A DNA stretch of 64,000 nucleotides. It comes from Wurfbainia villosa (taxonomy: Eukaryota > Streptophyta > Magnoliopsida > Zingiberales > Zingiberaceae). Position numbers and translations under genes: made by a program. This document shows positions 25,301-37,223 of the stretch, one piece after another. The stretch is taken from NCBI GenBank assembly GCA_025175895.1, contig CM045997.1, forward strand, positions 108,672,479 to 108,736,478, read 5' to 3'. Numbering within the stretch: the first letter of the stretch is position 1; each line of letters begins with the position of its first letter. The notes below the pieces were generated by a model that saw only the letters and a program-made list of their open reading frames with translations, was not told the DNA's origin and searched no databases.

Positions 25301-25398
25301 CTAACATTGCGGATCCCTTGACCAAGGCCTTGGCACAGAGGAAGCATGATGGTCACACTAGGTCACTGGGTCTTAGAGATTACAGTGATTGGCACTAG
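22311..25398 (+). pseudogene. pol of element D (protease, integrase, RT, RNase H)
   Basis: Protease: WVLDTGCASHICT with the DTG catalytic triad (about 22347). A frameshift near 22520 moves to the integrase frame: zinc-binding HCHLGH and CESCLLGK, then HSDVCGPF, SDRGGEY and SERRNRT with the D, D and E residues. RT starts at WVFRRKTDMEGN; stops at about 24019, 24148 and 24208 stand where Arg or Gln codons (CGA, CAG, CAA) are expected. The catalytic LYVDDILLI is at about 24405. Further frameshifts fall near 24450 and in RNase H around 25050. The final frame ends DPLTKAL...DYSDWH. The polyprotein would be replication-incompetent. Confidence 0.9.
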
Positions 25399-25402
25399 TG
25401 CT

Positions 25403-25412
25403 AGTGGGAGAT
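25403..25412 (+). promoter_or_regulatory. Polypurine tract of element D
   Basis: AGTGGGAGAT directly before the 3' LTR, a few bases after the pol stop, as is typical of this Copia type. Confidence 0.75.
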
Positions 25413-27125
25413 TATTAGTATGAGCCCTTAGTGTCAATTATGAGATGATTGGTGAGGGAGACTTTTGTATTATATTCTTGCATTAATAAAGGCAAAGATT
25501 GATTATTATATTTCTTTATGCGTGTGCCAGCTAAATAAATATAATAATGCCCATGAATAGTAGATTATTATCTACAGTATATCAATTAGTAGAATTGATT
25601 ATGAGAAGCTGTAGAGAACACTATTCTTAAATATTCCTAGTCGAGTATTGTATTAATAGACAAGGGCTATATTGATACATTGAGACTAGCATGTAGGTCA
25701 ATGGATGACTTGATCTCACAAGTCATAGATATGTGATATCACATTGATACATGGGTATATATATTGGAGACTATATATATACTGAATTGACCCACCATGA
25801 GAAAGTATCATGGATCGTTATATGAGTGTCATATACTTTCTCATGTGACTATTGATGTGAATAGTCCTTAAACCTGAAGTCACTACGGTTCCCTATATAA
25901 GGAGTTATGTACTTTGGTATCGTCTAACGTCACACCGTAATTGGGTGACTATAACGGCGATCACTGAGTATGTAACGAATTATGCGGAGGGATGTGAGTG
26001 ATATAGATGGGATCTTTCCCTCCCATATGACGGGAGTGATATATTTGGCCTCTTGATAGAGTAGGACCACGAAATGCATGGTCATGCTCAAATGAGTCAA
26101 TATGAGATATTAAGCTCATTTGTTTGAGTGAGTCTATTTGGGGATCAAGAAACATAAAGATTGATAAGAGGGTGACACGGTCTATGCCTCATTGATCGAT
26201 CTGAGATATCAAGGATAGAAGGACACTGTCATATGATAATAGTCACGGAAGAGGTTGTAGGATCTCGACATTTTCATCACTTGGGTAGCAATGATGTATT
26301 GCTAGATGCCGCTCATTGTTTATATATCTAAAATGGTTTTGGATACATTGCCAACGTTATGAGAGTCTATAGGGTCACACACACAGAACATATTATTTTG
26401 GAGAGGAAATCATTTTGGTTTGACTAAAATGAATTATTAGTTAATTGGATTAACTAGAATGAGTAAGACTCATTACTTGGCTAAATTTGAGTTGGACTCA
26501 AATTGGTTTATGTTGAGTTAGACTCAAGTCAAACCAAGAGAAGAAGGCTAAAATGATTAATCATAATTAATCATGTAATACACGAATTAATCATGTAATA
26601 CACGAATTAATCATGTAATAAACGAATTAATAAATGGGGTTTTAAATGGGATTTAAAAGCTCATTAATGTGCACTTAATGAGCATTAATTGACTTTCTTT
26701 CTTTTACCATGGAGAATAAGGAAGTGCATTTAATGTCTCATTAAGGTGTATTATTGTTTCTTCTTCTTCTTTAACATTGAGAATGAAAATGAATCTAATT
26801 AATTTTCATTTTGTTCTAAAAAGCCAAGTATAGAGTGAAAAGAGAGACCTTGGCGTGGTTGCTAGCACAACCGAAAGGGTTTACCTCTTCTCTCCAAGGT
26901 CGTGTGTGTGTGCACCATAGAGGCGTGGACATTCTGACCACGCTGAGATCCGCAAGTGTTGCTGACTAGAATTCGAAGGGCACGCTTCGAAGGTAATCTC
27001 GATTCCTATAAGATAGAATCGATAATAGAAACGAGTATGTTTTTCTTCTTTTTTTTCGCTTGGATCTCTGGAGGGATCCTAAGTTTTCCGCTGCGAATTT
27101 TTGTTTATCGCTCGGGATCCCTACA
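25413..27125 (+). repeat. 3' LTR of element D
   Basis: Starts TATTAGTATG (TG mutated to TA) and ends GGGATCCCTACA. It contains one extra copy of TACACGAATTAATCATGTAA at about 26578-26620 relative to the 5' LTR, a local tandem expansion. Confidence 0.92.
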
Positions 27126-27130
27126 CTGAA
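27126..27130. repeat. Right target-site duplication of element D
   Basis: CTGAA, identical to 18294-18298. Confidence 0.85.
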
Positions 27131-27884
27131 AGAAGACCTTAATCCTCCTCCTTGAGGGTTGCTATCTAGGAAGAGTTTAAGTAATTAACATTACTTAAAG
27201 TTGGCCTTAGTAAAACGTTTAAGTTAAGAGGTCTTCTTAACTTGGCCCTTTCTCCCCCTTTAAGTAAAACATTAACGTTATAGTGTTTAAAAAATAAGTT
27301 TGAGTTAAGATTTCTCTTAACTTGGCCTTTACTTCTTTTTTGTTAAAAAGTTAAGTAAGTTTTCAAAAAAGTTAAATAACTTTTGGTCATGTAAATAAAT
27401 ATGAAGTAAGAGTTAAGTTATCAAAAATTAATTTTGACCCCTTAACTTTGGCCTTTTTCTCCCCCTTTTGTCATATATCGAAAAGAATAAGGGTGTGTGG
27501 AAAACAAAATATTAAATTTAAGATCCAAGTATGTTTCACATTATTTTGAAAATAATATACTGAAAATAAGCTCATCTATAAAATGTTCGACTCATATTGA
27601 CTTGATTGATATGAAAGATCAACCAGTCCTGGTCAGAGTCGGTTAGTATGTATTATTATACTCCGTGGTTCATGGCGATGCACTAGCTCTACATCTGGAA
27701 CCAGGAGTAAGGTCCTAACATCTCACGCCCATCTACGTGGCTAAGTACACAAACACATTAGTCCTATGTGTTGTGAGATGTATTGGCTCCTTAAATCTAT
27801 AGGTGCATGATATATAAGGTATGTCCTATGCTAGTTCCATGAAAATGAAAAGTAAGAAATAGTAGTAATATGATTTGCAAGTTC
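27131..27884 (-). other. 3' spacer of element A, proximal part
   Basis: Non-coding AT-rich sequence between A's pol stop and the D insertion. It contains repeated AAGTTAAGT-like words. No gene seen. Confidence 0.7.
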
Positions 27885-30800
27885 CTATTCTACTACGCAC
27901 ATGCCCAATTTTCGTCTTAATAGACTGAATTCGGCTTCGGGTAGGGGTTTAGTAAATAGGTCTGCCAAGTTCGACTTCGATTCGACATATTCGAGTTGTA
28001 TGTCTCCGTTGGCCACATGTTCTCGAATGAAATGGTGTTTGGCCTCTATAAGTTTGGTCCTAGAGTGACATATCGGATTCTTAGTAAGGTTAATTGAACT
28101 AATGTTATCTACGTGGAGTTTAGTGTTCGTAAAGTCTAACTCAAAGTCGCGGAGAGTGTGCTTCATCCAAAGAAGCTGAGTGACACACTCACCCATCGCG
28201 ATGTATTCGACTTCGATAGTAGATAAGGCAACACAGTATTGCTTCCTACTGCACCAACTCACTAGACTCGAGTCGAGAAGTTGACAACAACCACTCGTAC
28301 TCTTTCTATCGAGCTTACTACCGGCATAGTCCGAATCGGAGTAGCCGATTAGTTCGAACTCGGTAGATCTAGGGTACCAAATACCAACATTAAGTGTACC
28401 CTTTAGATATCTAAGGATACGCTTAACTAGAGTTAGGTGAGACTCCTTGGCACAGGTTTGAAACCTTGCGCACATACTTACTGCAAATAGGATATCAGGT
28501 CGGCTCGCAGTTAAGTAAAGGAGACTCCCTATTATGCTCCTATAGTATTTTAAATCAATTGAATTTCCGATTACATCTTCTATATTTACATTCGTTGCCA
28601 TTGGGGTATTAATAATTTAGTGTCTTACATTCCAAAACGTTTAATTAATTTCCTAGTATATTTGCGTTGATGTAGGTATATTCCATCTTTAGTTTGTTTA
28701 ATTTGTAGACCTAAGAAGAAGCTCAACTCTCCTACTAAATTCATTTCAAATTCACTTTCCATAAGTGAAATGAATTCATTCAGTAGGATCGAGTTGGTGG
28801 TTCCGAAAATAATATCATCTACGTAGATTTGGGCTATGAATATTTCTTTACCTAAGGTTTTTATGAAAAGGGTTGGGTCAACTATACCTTGGTTAAATCC
28901 TTTGGACTTAAGATAAATCGAAAGTCTCTCGTACCAAGCTTGAGGAGCTTGTTTAAGTCCATAGAGAGCTTTCTTTAACCTAAGGACATGGTCGAGTTTG
29001 TCTAAACTTTCGAAACCGGGGGTTGACTAACATAAACCTCTTCTTTAATGTATCCATTTAAGAATACTAATTTCACATCCATTTGAAACAACTTGAATCC
29101 TCGATGTGCAACATATGCTAATAGCATTCGAATAGACTCTAATCTAGCTACTGAGGCATAGGTCTCGTCGTAATCTAAGCCTTCGACTTGACTAAACCCT
29201 TTAGTGACTAGTATAGCTTTATTTCTAACTACTTCACCTTTGTCATCAAGTTTATTTCTAAACACCCACCTTGTTCCAACGATTGTTTTATCTTTAGGTG
29301 GTGGTACTAATTCCCATACTTCGTTCCTAGTGAATTGAGTCAGCTCTTCTTGCATTGCAATAATCCAATCAGGATCAAGAAGAGCTTGGTCAATAGTCTT
29401 GGGTTCAATTTTGGAAATCAAGGAGATTTGACTAAGGTTTCTGTATGAGGCTCTAGTTCGAACTCCTAGACTTTGATCACCTATCACTTGGTCGATAGGA
29501 TGATTCGTTTTTGTCCTAGTTGGATTTGGGTTTGAGTCTACAACTTGATCAATAGGATGACTCATTTGAGTTCTAGTTTGATTAGAGTCATCTACCACTT
29601 GGTCGATAGACTGACTTGGTTGACTTAGGTTAAGATTAATACTAGATTTGATCTCCGAATCGGAGTTGAGTTTGGTATGAATCGGCTCACTAATTGGGGT
29701 TGCCGGGGGTTTTGTAGGTTCGTGTCCTTCATCAAATATTACATTGATAGTCTCCTCGACTCTAAGGGTGTCATGGTTATATACTCTATAAGCCCTACTT
29801 GTAGTCGAGTATCCTAGAAAGATTCCGGTCGTGATTTTGGATGTAAACTTCCCTAGGTAATCTTTAGTGTTTAGGATATGTACCTTACACCCAAATACCC
29901 TAAAGTACTTGATGATAGGTATTTTATCGTGATAAATCTCGTATGAGATCTTAAGGTGCCTCTTTACCATAAGGATCCTATTTTGGACATAGCATGTCGT
30001 ACTCACGGCTTCCGCCCGAAACCTATCGGGTAGATTATACTCGTTTAACATTGTCCTAGCGACTTCTTGTAGGGTTCTATTCTTACGTTCTACTAGGTCA
30101 TTCTGTTGTGGGGTTCTAGGGCAAGAGAACTCATGATGATATCCATTTAGATTACAGAATTCTGTAAACCTGTGGTTCTCGAATTCACCACCATGATCAA
30201 TACTAAGTCTTTTAATTTTAATGCTTTGTTGATTTTCTATTAGTTTAAATAGTTTGATTAATTGATCTAGGGTGTCACTTTTGTGTTTAATGAACCTAAC
30301 CCAAGTAAATCTAGAGTAGTCATCAATTATGACTAAGCAGAATTTACTTCCATTAAGTGATTTAGCTCCGTGTGAATCAAATAAATCCATGTGTAGGAGC
30401 TCAAGAACACTTTTGGTTCGTTCTTGATTAGTTAGTTGATGTTGTGTCCTAGATTATTTATCTTGTTAACAAGCATTACATATTTTATTATCCAAGTTAT
30501 TGAGGTTAGGCAAACCTCTGACTAAGTCACTCTGACTCATTTTGTGGATGAGTCTTGGGTGTGAGTGACCGAGTCGTCGGTGCCACAACCATGATTCCTC
30601 TTACCGTGTCATAAGACACTTAGCTGAAGAGTTAGTTAAGTTAATAGTGTAAATATTGTTATTTCTGGTTCCCTTAAGGATTGTTTTAGAGGTTTCATTT
30701 ATATTAATTAAGCATTCATTTTCTAGAAATATGACCTTATAGTTATTATCATACAATTGGCTTACACTAAGTAAATTATATTGAAAATTTTCTACCAATA

Positions 30801-30972
30801 AGACATTTTGAATAATAAAGTTAGAGTTGAGCTCAATATCACCTGATCCGATGATTTTGAGCTTGTCGTTGATTCCGAAAGCTACCGATCCTTGTCGTTT
30901 GAATCGAAGCTTCGAAAACTTGAGTTGATCCCCGGTCATGTGTTGGGAGCAACCACTGTCCAACATCCATTG
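27885..30972 (-). pseudogene. pol of SIRE element A
   Basis: Minus strand, in element order. Protease MLDSGCSQHMTGD at 30966. Integrase 30390-29700: MDLFDSHGAKSLNGSKF, IDHGGEF and NDLVERKNRTL give the D, D, E core (the second block reads IDHGGEF). RT: TRWVFRNKLDDKGEV, then in other frames IAQIYVDDIIFG at about 28840-28803 with the YVDD catalytic site. RNase H 28601-27885: SDSDYAGSKLDRKSTSG, KHHFIREHVANGDIQ, ending LGMCVVE. At least two frameshifts (around 29000 and 28600) and a missing zinc-knuckle segment break it. SIRE assignment rests on the YVDDIIFG and TASRPDI wording. Confidence 0.88.
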
Positions 30973-31531
30973 ATCCTACACGCAAGGTAGTTGGATCGGA
31001 TATTGGATTTATTAAAGATTGGTTGAAAATTATTAACCTAAATCATCTCGCCCATGTCTACATGATCAAACATGTTAACGCTATATGTTCTTGTGAGATG
31101 ACTTCCAATTTTACTTGAATTAAATTTAATGACTTTAACACTTGTCAACCTTGCGTTAGATTCGGATTTGACCTTAGGCTCATCAAGTCACCTTTTCAAG
31201 ATCATGGCTTCCAGGTCGTGGCGAGGCATAGAGGCCTTCTTTGATCGGAACAATGACCACTTCCTTAGACAAAGTCATTTTCAAGAAAATAGAGACTTGA
31301 CTCACCTAAGACCACTTCCTGGTCTAACTAGTCTAGGATACGGCGAGGTAGCTTCAGCTAGTTCCGCTCGGTTAAGTGCACCGAACTAGCCATTCTAAAA
31401 AAGAAAAATCAAAATAAAGAACCTAAGCATGCAATTTTCTAAGTTAAAATACACACAAGTTTTGTACTAGCTCCCCCTGGACCGTTGAATCGGTTCGGTC
31501 TCTCCATATAGTGGATTTAGTCCTTGGGAAC

Positions 31532-33094
31532 CTAGTACTGGTTTGATCCTAAGTTTGAAATCAAGGTGGTCTTAGGGACCCATGCTTGGACACGTTTTTT
31601 ATGTCGATTTACAATCAACATATATGACTTGTTGGTCGTGTTTGAGCTAAACCCTAGTCTGACCTTGTTGTACACGACCCTTTGCGATCCAAGTAGGAGG
31701 TCAAGTCCTTTGGATCCCAAAGTAAACTTTTCCAACGTGTTCCTAAGATCTTCGACTTGACTCTTCAAGAGTGAGTTCTCAACTTTGAGTTTTTCAATCC
31801 GAGTTGAGTCCTCCTCTTGAACTCGACTAGTCGAAGAGGTTAGGGAGACCTCGTTTTTAAGGAGTTTAACTTCCTCAACCAGGGTCTCGACCTTGGACTC
31901 GGACTTAGCTAATTTTCTAGTTAAAAACTTAATTGCATTATAAAGTGTACTAATGAGGGATCGACTTACCTTGAGTGTATCTTTTGAACCAAATGCGTAT
32001 CCGTGGCTTGTCTTGAATAGTGCTTCGCAGTCCGACTCATCTTCGGTTTCCAATTCATGTTCCGGTTTCAACTCCGTCTTCGATTCCACCAGTTTAGCCA
32101 TGAGAACACGATCATTATCTTCTTTCTCGGATGCTTCTTCCCAAGTGGCGTTGAGTGCCTTTTTGTGTTTTGGTGCTTTTCTCTTGAGTTTTGGGCATTC
32201 GGACTTGATATGTCCAAACCTGTTGTATTCGTAGCATCTAATATTTAAACTTTTAGGCTTACCTTCGTTTAGTCGAGTGATGATTCATTTTCGGCCCTTG
32301 ACTATCCTCTGAACTAGGTTGACTAGTTCGGCCTCCATTTCCGAGTCGACCTCCGAATCGGACTCATCCTCTTCTTCCTTCAAGGGTGGCTTGCTTACGG
32401 TTTTCTTCCTCGACCCTGCAAAAAGTGTTATACCCTTCTCGGGTTCCGAGTTAGACTGCTCATGAAGTTCAAAATCGAAAAATAATTCATCTAACCTAAG
32501 TTTCGAAAGATCCTTGGAGACCTTGTAGGCATCGACCATGGATGCCCACAAGGTAGTCCTCGGAAAGGAGTTAAGAACATACCTTATAAGGTCGCGGTTT
32601 TCGACCTTTTGCCCGATCGCGTGTAGATTATTGACTATGTCTTGAATGCGGGTGTGAAGTTGAGTCACCGTTTCGTGTTCCTGCATTTTTAGATTATACA
32701 ATTTATTAAACAAAAGATCGCGCTTACATACCTTGGCTTCATCGGTCCTTTCATGTAGCTCCACTAGCTTTGTCCAAAGGTCCTTTGCGCTGATGAAGGG
32801 GCCGACACGATTAAGCTCCTCCTTGGACAAGCCGCATTGGAGGATTTGAGTTGCCTTGGTGTCGGCTTCAACTTGTCTTTTTGTCGCATTGGTCCATTGG
32901 TCATAATCCAAGGATTCACCCACTTCATTAGTCGGAAGTGTAAATCCCGTTTGGATTATGATCCATATCTCAATTTGGGTTTTAAGAAAGCATTTCATCC
33001 GACCCTTCCAATAATGGAAGTCATCTCCATTGTAAAACGAAGGTCGGACGATGCTAAAACCCTCGAGATGGGCCATTGAAACAAAAAGAAACAA
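31532..33094 (-). pseudogene. gag of SIRE element A
   Basis: 33094-32285 reads MAHLEGFSIVRPSFYNGDDF, HYWKGRMKCFLKTQIEIW and LHTRIQDIVNNLHAIGQ, the UBN2/DUF4219-like gag core. A stop near 32284 interrupts. The CCHC knuckle at about 32240-32200 reads CYEYNRFGHIKSEC, with the second Cys replaced by Tyr. The same frame continues at 32101-31532 as an acidic coiled-coil C-terminus (LVEEVKLLKNEVSLTSS) that ends in WVPK. A 560-bp segment without a clear frame separates it from the protease. Non-functional. Confidence 0.85.
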
Positions 33095-33275
33095 GAGAAC
33101 GAAGACGAAAAACCTAACAACAACACAAACAATCGAAAAGTACCATGACTCGCGTCTTGGATTAGTAGTGCAGAAGAAAAACTAAGCGAATGAAATAAAT
33201 TCAAAATAAACAGAATAAAAAGAGAAAAAAAATCTGTAAAAATGCTAGATTGGTGGTTTCACCAGATCTTAGCAC

Positions 33276-33294
33276 CCCCGACTCTGATATCAAT
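33276..33294 (-). promoter_or_regulatory. Primer-binding site of element A (mutated)
   Basis: The minus strand reads TTGATATCAGAGTCGGGG right after the LTR end CCAACA, a variant of TGGTATCAGAGTC. Confidence 0.6.
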
Positions 33295-33909
33295 TGTTGG
33301 ATCGAAGCGGATCGCTAGAGGGGGGTGAATAGCGATAAACCCTTTTTTTTCGAGTTCGTTTCAAGACAATTGAATGCAGCGGAAAGTAAAATCAAATACA
33401 AAGAAGACAAATGATTTTTTACTTGGTTCGTAGCCTTCGGCTACTACTCCAAGGCCCTAGTGATCCTTGATCACGAACGGAGGGCAAATCACTAAAGAAC
33501 TCCTCCTCGTTGGAGGTAGGAGTTAATCGAGTACAAGAAAAATCACAAAGCTTTGAGGTAGAGGGACACTCCTCCTCTCCTCCTAACGATAAAAACTCCG
33601 AGACAATTGATATGAAAAATATAAACTAAAATGAAGATTATACCGACGAAACAAAAATATAAACAATTAAACCTAGACGTCGGAGAAGTAGAACTTCGTT
33701 GTCGGAGAGTCGTAGCGTTGCGGAGGCTTTTTGGAAGCTTAGGATTGATGAAGAAACCCTAGGATAGGCCCTCCTTTTATAGCCTTTGAGCTCCTTTTCG
33801 AGAGGAACCCTAGCCAATCACATTTGAGCACCACTCCCCTTGAAATGAGGTGATAAGCCTTGACTCCTCGAAGCTGATCCTTGACCATCAGTCAACTGAT
33901 GACCATCAT
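33295..33909 (-). repeat. 5' LTR of element A, truncated by element C
   Basis: Collinear with 16994 to about 17608, with few differences. It breaks at CCATCAT where LTR C starts. The missing 500 bp of U3 do not reappear in the window. Confidence 0.88.
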
Positions 33910-34380
33910 TGTTAGGATATTTGAGACCGCTAGAGGGGGGTGAATAGCGTTGCGTGATGGAATTCATTTCGCGTTCGTCTACAAATTTCGTTAGCGCACA
34001 GAAAAATAGTAATGAAAGCAATAACGAAATAAACAACAACGTAAACACAAGGATATAACGTGGTTCGGAACTGCACGGTTCCTACTCCACGGATCGAGCT
34101 ATAAAGAGCTCTAGTGATGCACACACACTCACTAATCACAAATATTCCTTCTCGACACAAGTCGGAGGTGGAGAAATCTCTTACAAGTAATCTTACAACA
34201 ATAAGATACAAATACAAACAATTACAATAATGAAATACAATGCAAGTAAAGAAAACTACTTTACAATTGCCTTTGGATTGCTTGGTTGCTTGAAATCAAC
34301 TTGAAGACCCTAATTTGCAACAGCAAATCGCTCCAAAAGCCCTCAAGAAACCCTTTCTTTTTCCTCCATCACGAGCTCCT

Positions 34381-34387
34381 TTTATAG
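34381..34387 (-). promoter_or_regulatory. TATA box of LTR C
   Basis: The minus strand reads GAAGCTATAAAAGGAGC, about 25 bp from the nearest palindrome copy. Confidence 0.6.
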
Positions 34388-34969
34388 CTTCAACCTGTGC
34401 TGGAAAAAGTCGATCAGTCGACTGATTGAGACCATCAGTCGACTGATGTCACTGTTGTCGTGAGACAACGGCTAGATCAACGCTGGATAAGTCCTGATCA
34501 TGACCATCCGATGGAGCCTTCACTCACCGACCGAGTGTCGACTCCATTCGGGGCGAATTTTCGAGCACCGATCGACCGATCACACGATCGATCGGCTGAG
34601 CCAGCAATGACGCCCACCTCGGCGAAATGCGCTAGCCACTCATGATCAAATCCTAGTTAACTCAGGCCAGTCGACTGTCACATGACACCAGTCGACTAGC
34701 ACACCTCAAACATGAGGTTTTAGTCCAAGTATGGTTCCCCCATACTTGCTAGACCACCCTTAGCCTAGACCTAAGCCTTCTAGCCACCTCCATCAGTCTC
34801 ATGCCTCTCGGATCTCTCCAAGTCATCCATGACTTGTTCATCCATCGCACTAGCCTCCAGGTGCTTCCATCGGCTATGTCATTCTAACGGTGCCTACACC
34901 GCCAAGGCACATTGGACTTACGCCGCCAAAACTCCGCTTGGACTTTACGCCGCCAATATCAAACCCCTT

Positions 34970-35175
34970 GGACTTCTCAAATGCCAAGACTCAAGCTTGG
35001 ACTTTCCCTTGCCAACCCATGTTGGACTTTCCATTGCCAAAACCCATGCTTGGACTTTTCCTTGTCAACCCATGTTGGACTTTCCATTGCCAAGACTCAT
35101 GCTTGGACTTTCCCAAATGCCAAGTGTCCCACTTGGAATTTCCATGCCAAGTACCCAAGACTTGGAATTTCCCAT
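34970..35175. repeat. Degenerate CCAAG...CTTGG array in LTR C
   Basis: Six or more units of 30-45 bp such as CCATGCTTGGACTTTCC and TTGCCAAGACTCATGCTTGG. Equivalent arrays occur in the LTRs of E, H and I. Confidence 0.8.
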
Positions 35176-35273
35176 GACAATTACATTGTCATATATTTTT
35201 GTCGAACATCAAAACATCACTCGAGTCAAACTCGAGTCCTGGTCAATCGTGACCTGGGCCGATTGCACCAACA

Positions 35274-37223
35274 ATCTCTCCCTTTTTGATGTTTGACAAA
35301 AATCAAACAAACCATTGAGTTAGAACACTAACTCAAATCCCTTACCAATTATCCAAAATTGGTAATCTTAAACATTCTTCCCAAAACATTCTCCCCCTTT
35401 TTGACTAACATCAAAAAGGTTATCTCTCCAAGGAGATCAATGTCTCATGTCCCAATGAGATCTTACAATCTCCCCCTTGGTCCAAAAATACTTAGGATGC
35501 CTACCATCTTCCTAGTGATAAGTCTCATTTCACTCAAGAGAGACAATCCTATTCACTCTTCCAATTTCCAAATTGGGTCTCTCAAAATCCCATCAATTTT
35601 CCCAATTGATGATATTTTTCTCATAACTTCTCTTCAAGGAGAAAAATACATCCATCATCCCAAGATGGATACCTCCCCCTAAGGGCTTGCTCCCCCTTGA
35701 TCATTGCACCAACAATGTCCTTGGAAAGTCCCTAAGCCCATAGGAACTCTAAACCATCAAAAATAAGGTTAAAAGTTCAAACATGAACTCTCCCCACCTT
35801 AAATTTGATACAAACCCTAAACAACTCTCCTAATCCATATCCAATGGATTTTCACCCTTTATAATGTTTTCCAAAGTATATCCTAGGGTTAGGAGTGGTT
35901 AGGGACCTTAGTCGTAGCTGAAATCGGGCCAAACAAACTTAGTTTTCTCTAAATCAGCATTGGCAGTCGACTCTGTCGATTACGATCATTGCCTCCCATA
36001 TCGATCGCCACCAAGGGCGATCGGTGATAATTGAAATTTCGAATTTGATTATCGAGTCAATTTCAGAAAATCATAAGTAATTCGAAAAATCATGAAATTT
36101 GATACGTATAATACCTATGACCAATACAATGGGTGAAAAATATTTGAAAATTATTTTACCCATAAAATATCAAAATTGATGCAAAATCCAAAAGTGACTT
36201 AAAACTTTAAAGTTTAAGCTCACTTTGTATCAATCTAATTAATGGCGATTGCTATCAAAAGATAGACTTCACCAAGGTTTTTCAAAAAGATTTTAAAATA
36301 TTTTCAAAACCTTATTTTGGATCATATTCCTTGGGCTCTATGCACATGACTTGTACACAAACTTTCTCAATGATCCATATGTTGGTTAAAGATGAGTTTT
36401 AGTTCATCTAGATGCAAAAACTATGCACCTTGAATTTAACTCATATCCTAGCATCTCACATGCATCTAAGGTGTATAAATACACATACATGTCAATGTGA
36501 TGTGAGATGTGGGTTTTGTTCTCCCTAATCTAATATTTCATGTATTTTTCTAAGGCAACCCTACTTGATTCCCTTATGAATGGGACTCCAAGTCATGTCA
36601 TAGTCCTTAAATCAACTTTCAATTAAGTTAATGCATGAAATGATCATGGCATAATGATAGCAAAATAAAGCATGGACAATGATCATGATGTCATGACATA
36701 TGATATAAAATTAAACATACATTACATTAACCTAAAAACCTAAGCATAATCATAACATATAAAATGATTAAAAATAAACATGATGTCATGACATGGCATA
36801 TGACAATCAAAGCATGGCAACTAAAATACATAGGTATAATAATACCTAAGTTTTAATATTAATTGTCATTTCATATAATTAATTATATTTTATCATATTT
36901 TTACTTTTCTCTCTAGTGTGCCAAAAACTCAAAATGACACACTAACCTCTAAACCTAAATTGTGCCAACTTAATTGATTTTTCATAATTCCAAAAATGCA
37001 TTGGCACATCCTAAAATCTTTTAGGATTAAATATCAACCCTATTTTCAAGGTACCCAAAATCTTGAAAATGACCTAAAATGTTACCTTTACTATGGTTAG
37101 GTTAACTACTCATCCATTTAAGGCTGGCACACTCTAAACTCATCTAGCGTGAATCAATCACGCTCTTAGGAACCCAAAACCTATTTGAGCCTAGATATGT
37201 TACTCGTCCAGATATGTTATTTA
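35274..37223 (-). other. Non-coding spacer of element C
   Basis: AT-rich. It starts with the minus-strand tract AAAAAGGGAGAGAT. Many phrases are shared with 61514-63060 (for example CTATCAAAAGATAGACTTCA near 36250 and 62350, and CATCTAGCGTGAATC near 37140 and 63040). No gene is seen. The match at 37140-37180 to gag's terminal WVPxSVIDSR codons is the only coding trace. Confidence 0.75.

Larger units (their letters stand above)
18299..27125 (+). mobile_element. Element D: complete Angela-like Ty1/Copia retrotransposon
   Basis: 8.8 kb with LTRs of 1,691 and 1,713 bp, primer site, long leader, gag-pol and polypurine tract in canonical order, flanked by CTGAA. It sits in the 3' spacer of element A. 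Pol order PR-IN-RT-RNaseH is Copia. The RNase H wording (YCDNNGAIAQAKEPRSHQ) suggests the Angela/Tork side of the family, but I cannot fix the lineage. By eye the LTRs differ at about two dozen sites plus one 20-bp unit, so insertion is recent relative to its neighbours. Stops and frameshifts make it defective. Confidence 0.92.
16994..33909 (-). mobile_element. Element A: SIRE/Maximus-type Ty1/Copia, interrupted
   Basis: On the minus strand the order is a partial 5' LTR (33909-33295), primer site, gag (33094-31532), pol (30966-27885), a 3' non-coding spacer and the 3' LTR (18122-16994). The spacer is split by the 8.8-kb element D, and the 5' LTR is cut by element C. Gag and pol wording is SIRE-like. 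It inserted in the CACTA element (left flank TAGAC). The matching right flank is not found because the rest of the 5' LTR is missing from the window. Confidence 0.88.
33910..35273 (-). repeat. 3' LTR of element C
   Basis: TGTTAGGATATTTGAG to TTGCACCAACA, 1,364 bp. It contains a minus TATA box (34381-34387), palindromes at 34413-34426 and 34433-34448, and a 300-bp array of CCAAG/CTTGG words (about 34970-35170). Open frames through that array occur in several frames and on both strands and are not genes. Confidence 0.85.
33910..37223 (-). mobile_element. Element C: pol-less SIRE-related retrotransposon, partial
   Basis: A 3' LTR (33910-35273), a minus-strand polypurine tract and about 1.9 kb of non-coding spacer. 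The right end matches the last codons of the gag in element I. The spacer-to-gag order is the same as in 61514-63060, showing that pol was already absent from the family. It is inserted in the LTR of A and cut at 37223 by LTR G. Confidence 0.7.

Noticed and set aside
34829..35296. Three overlapping plus-strand frames of 95-155 codons
   Set aside because: Same CCAAG/CTTGG array in LTR C; all three frames are open, which is typical of short repeats without stops.
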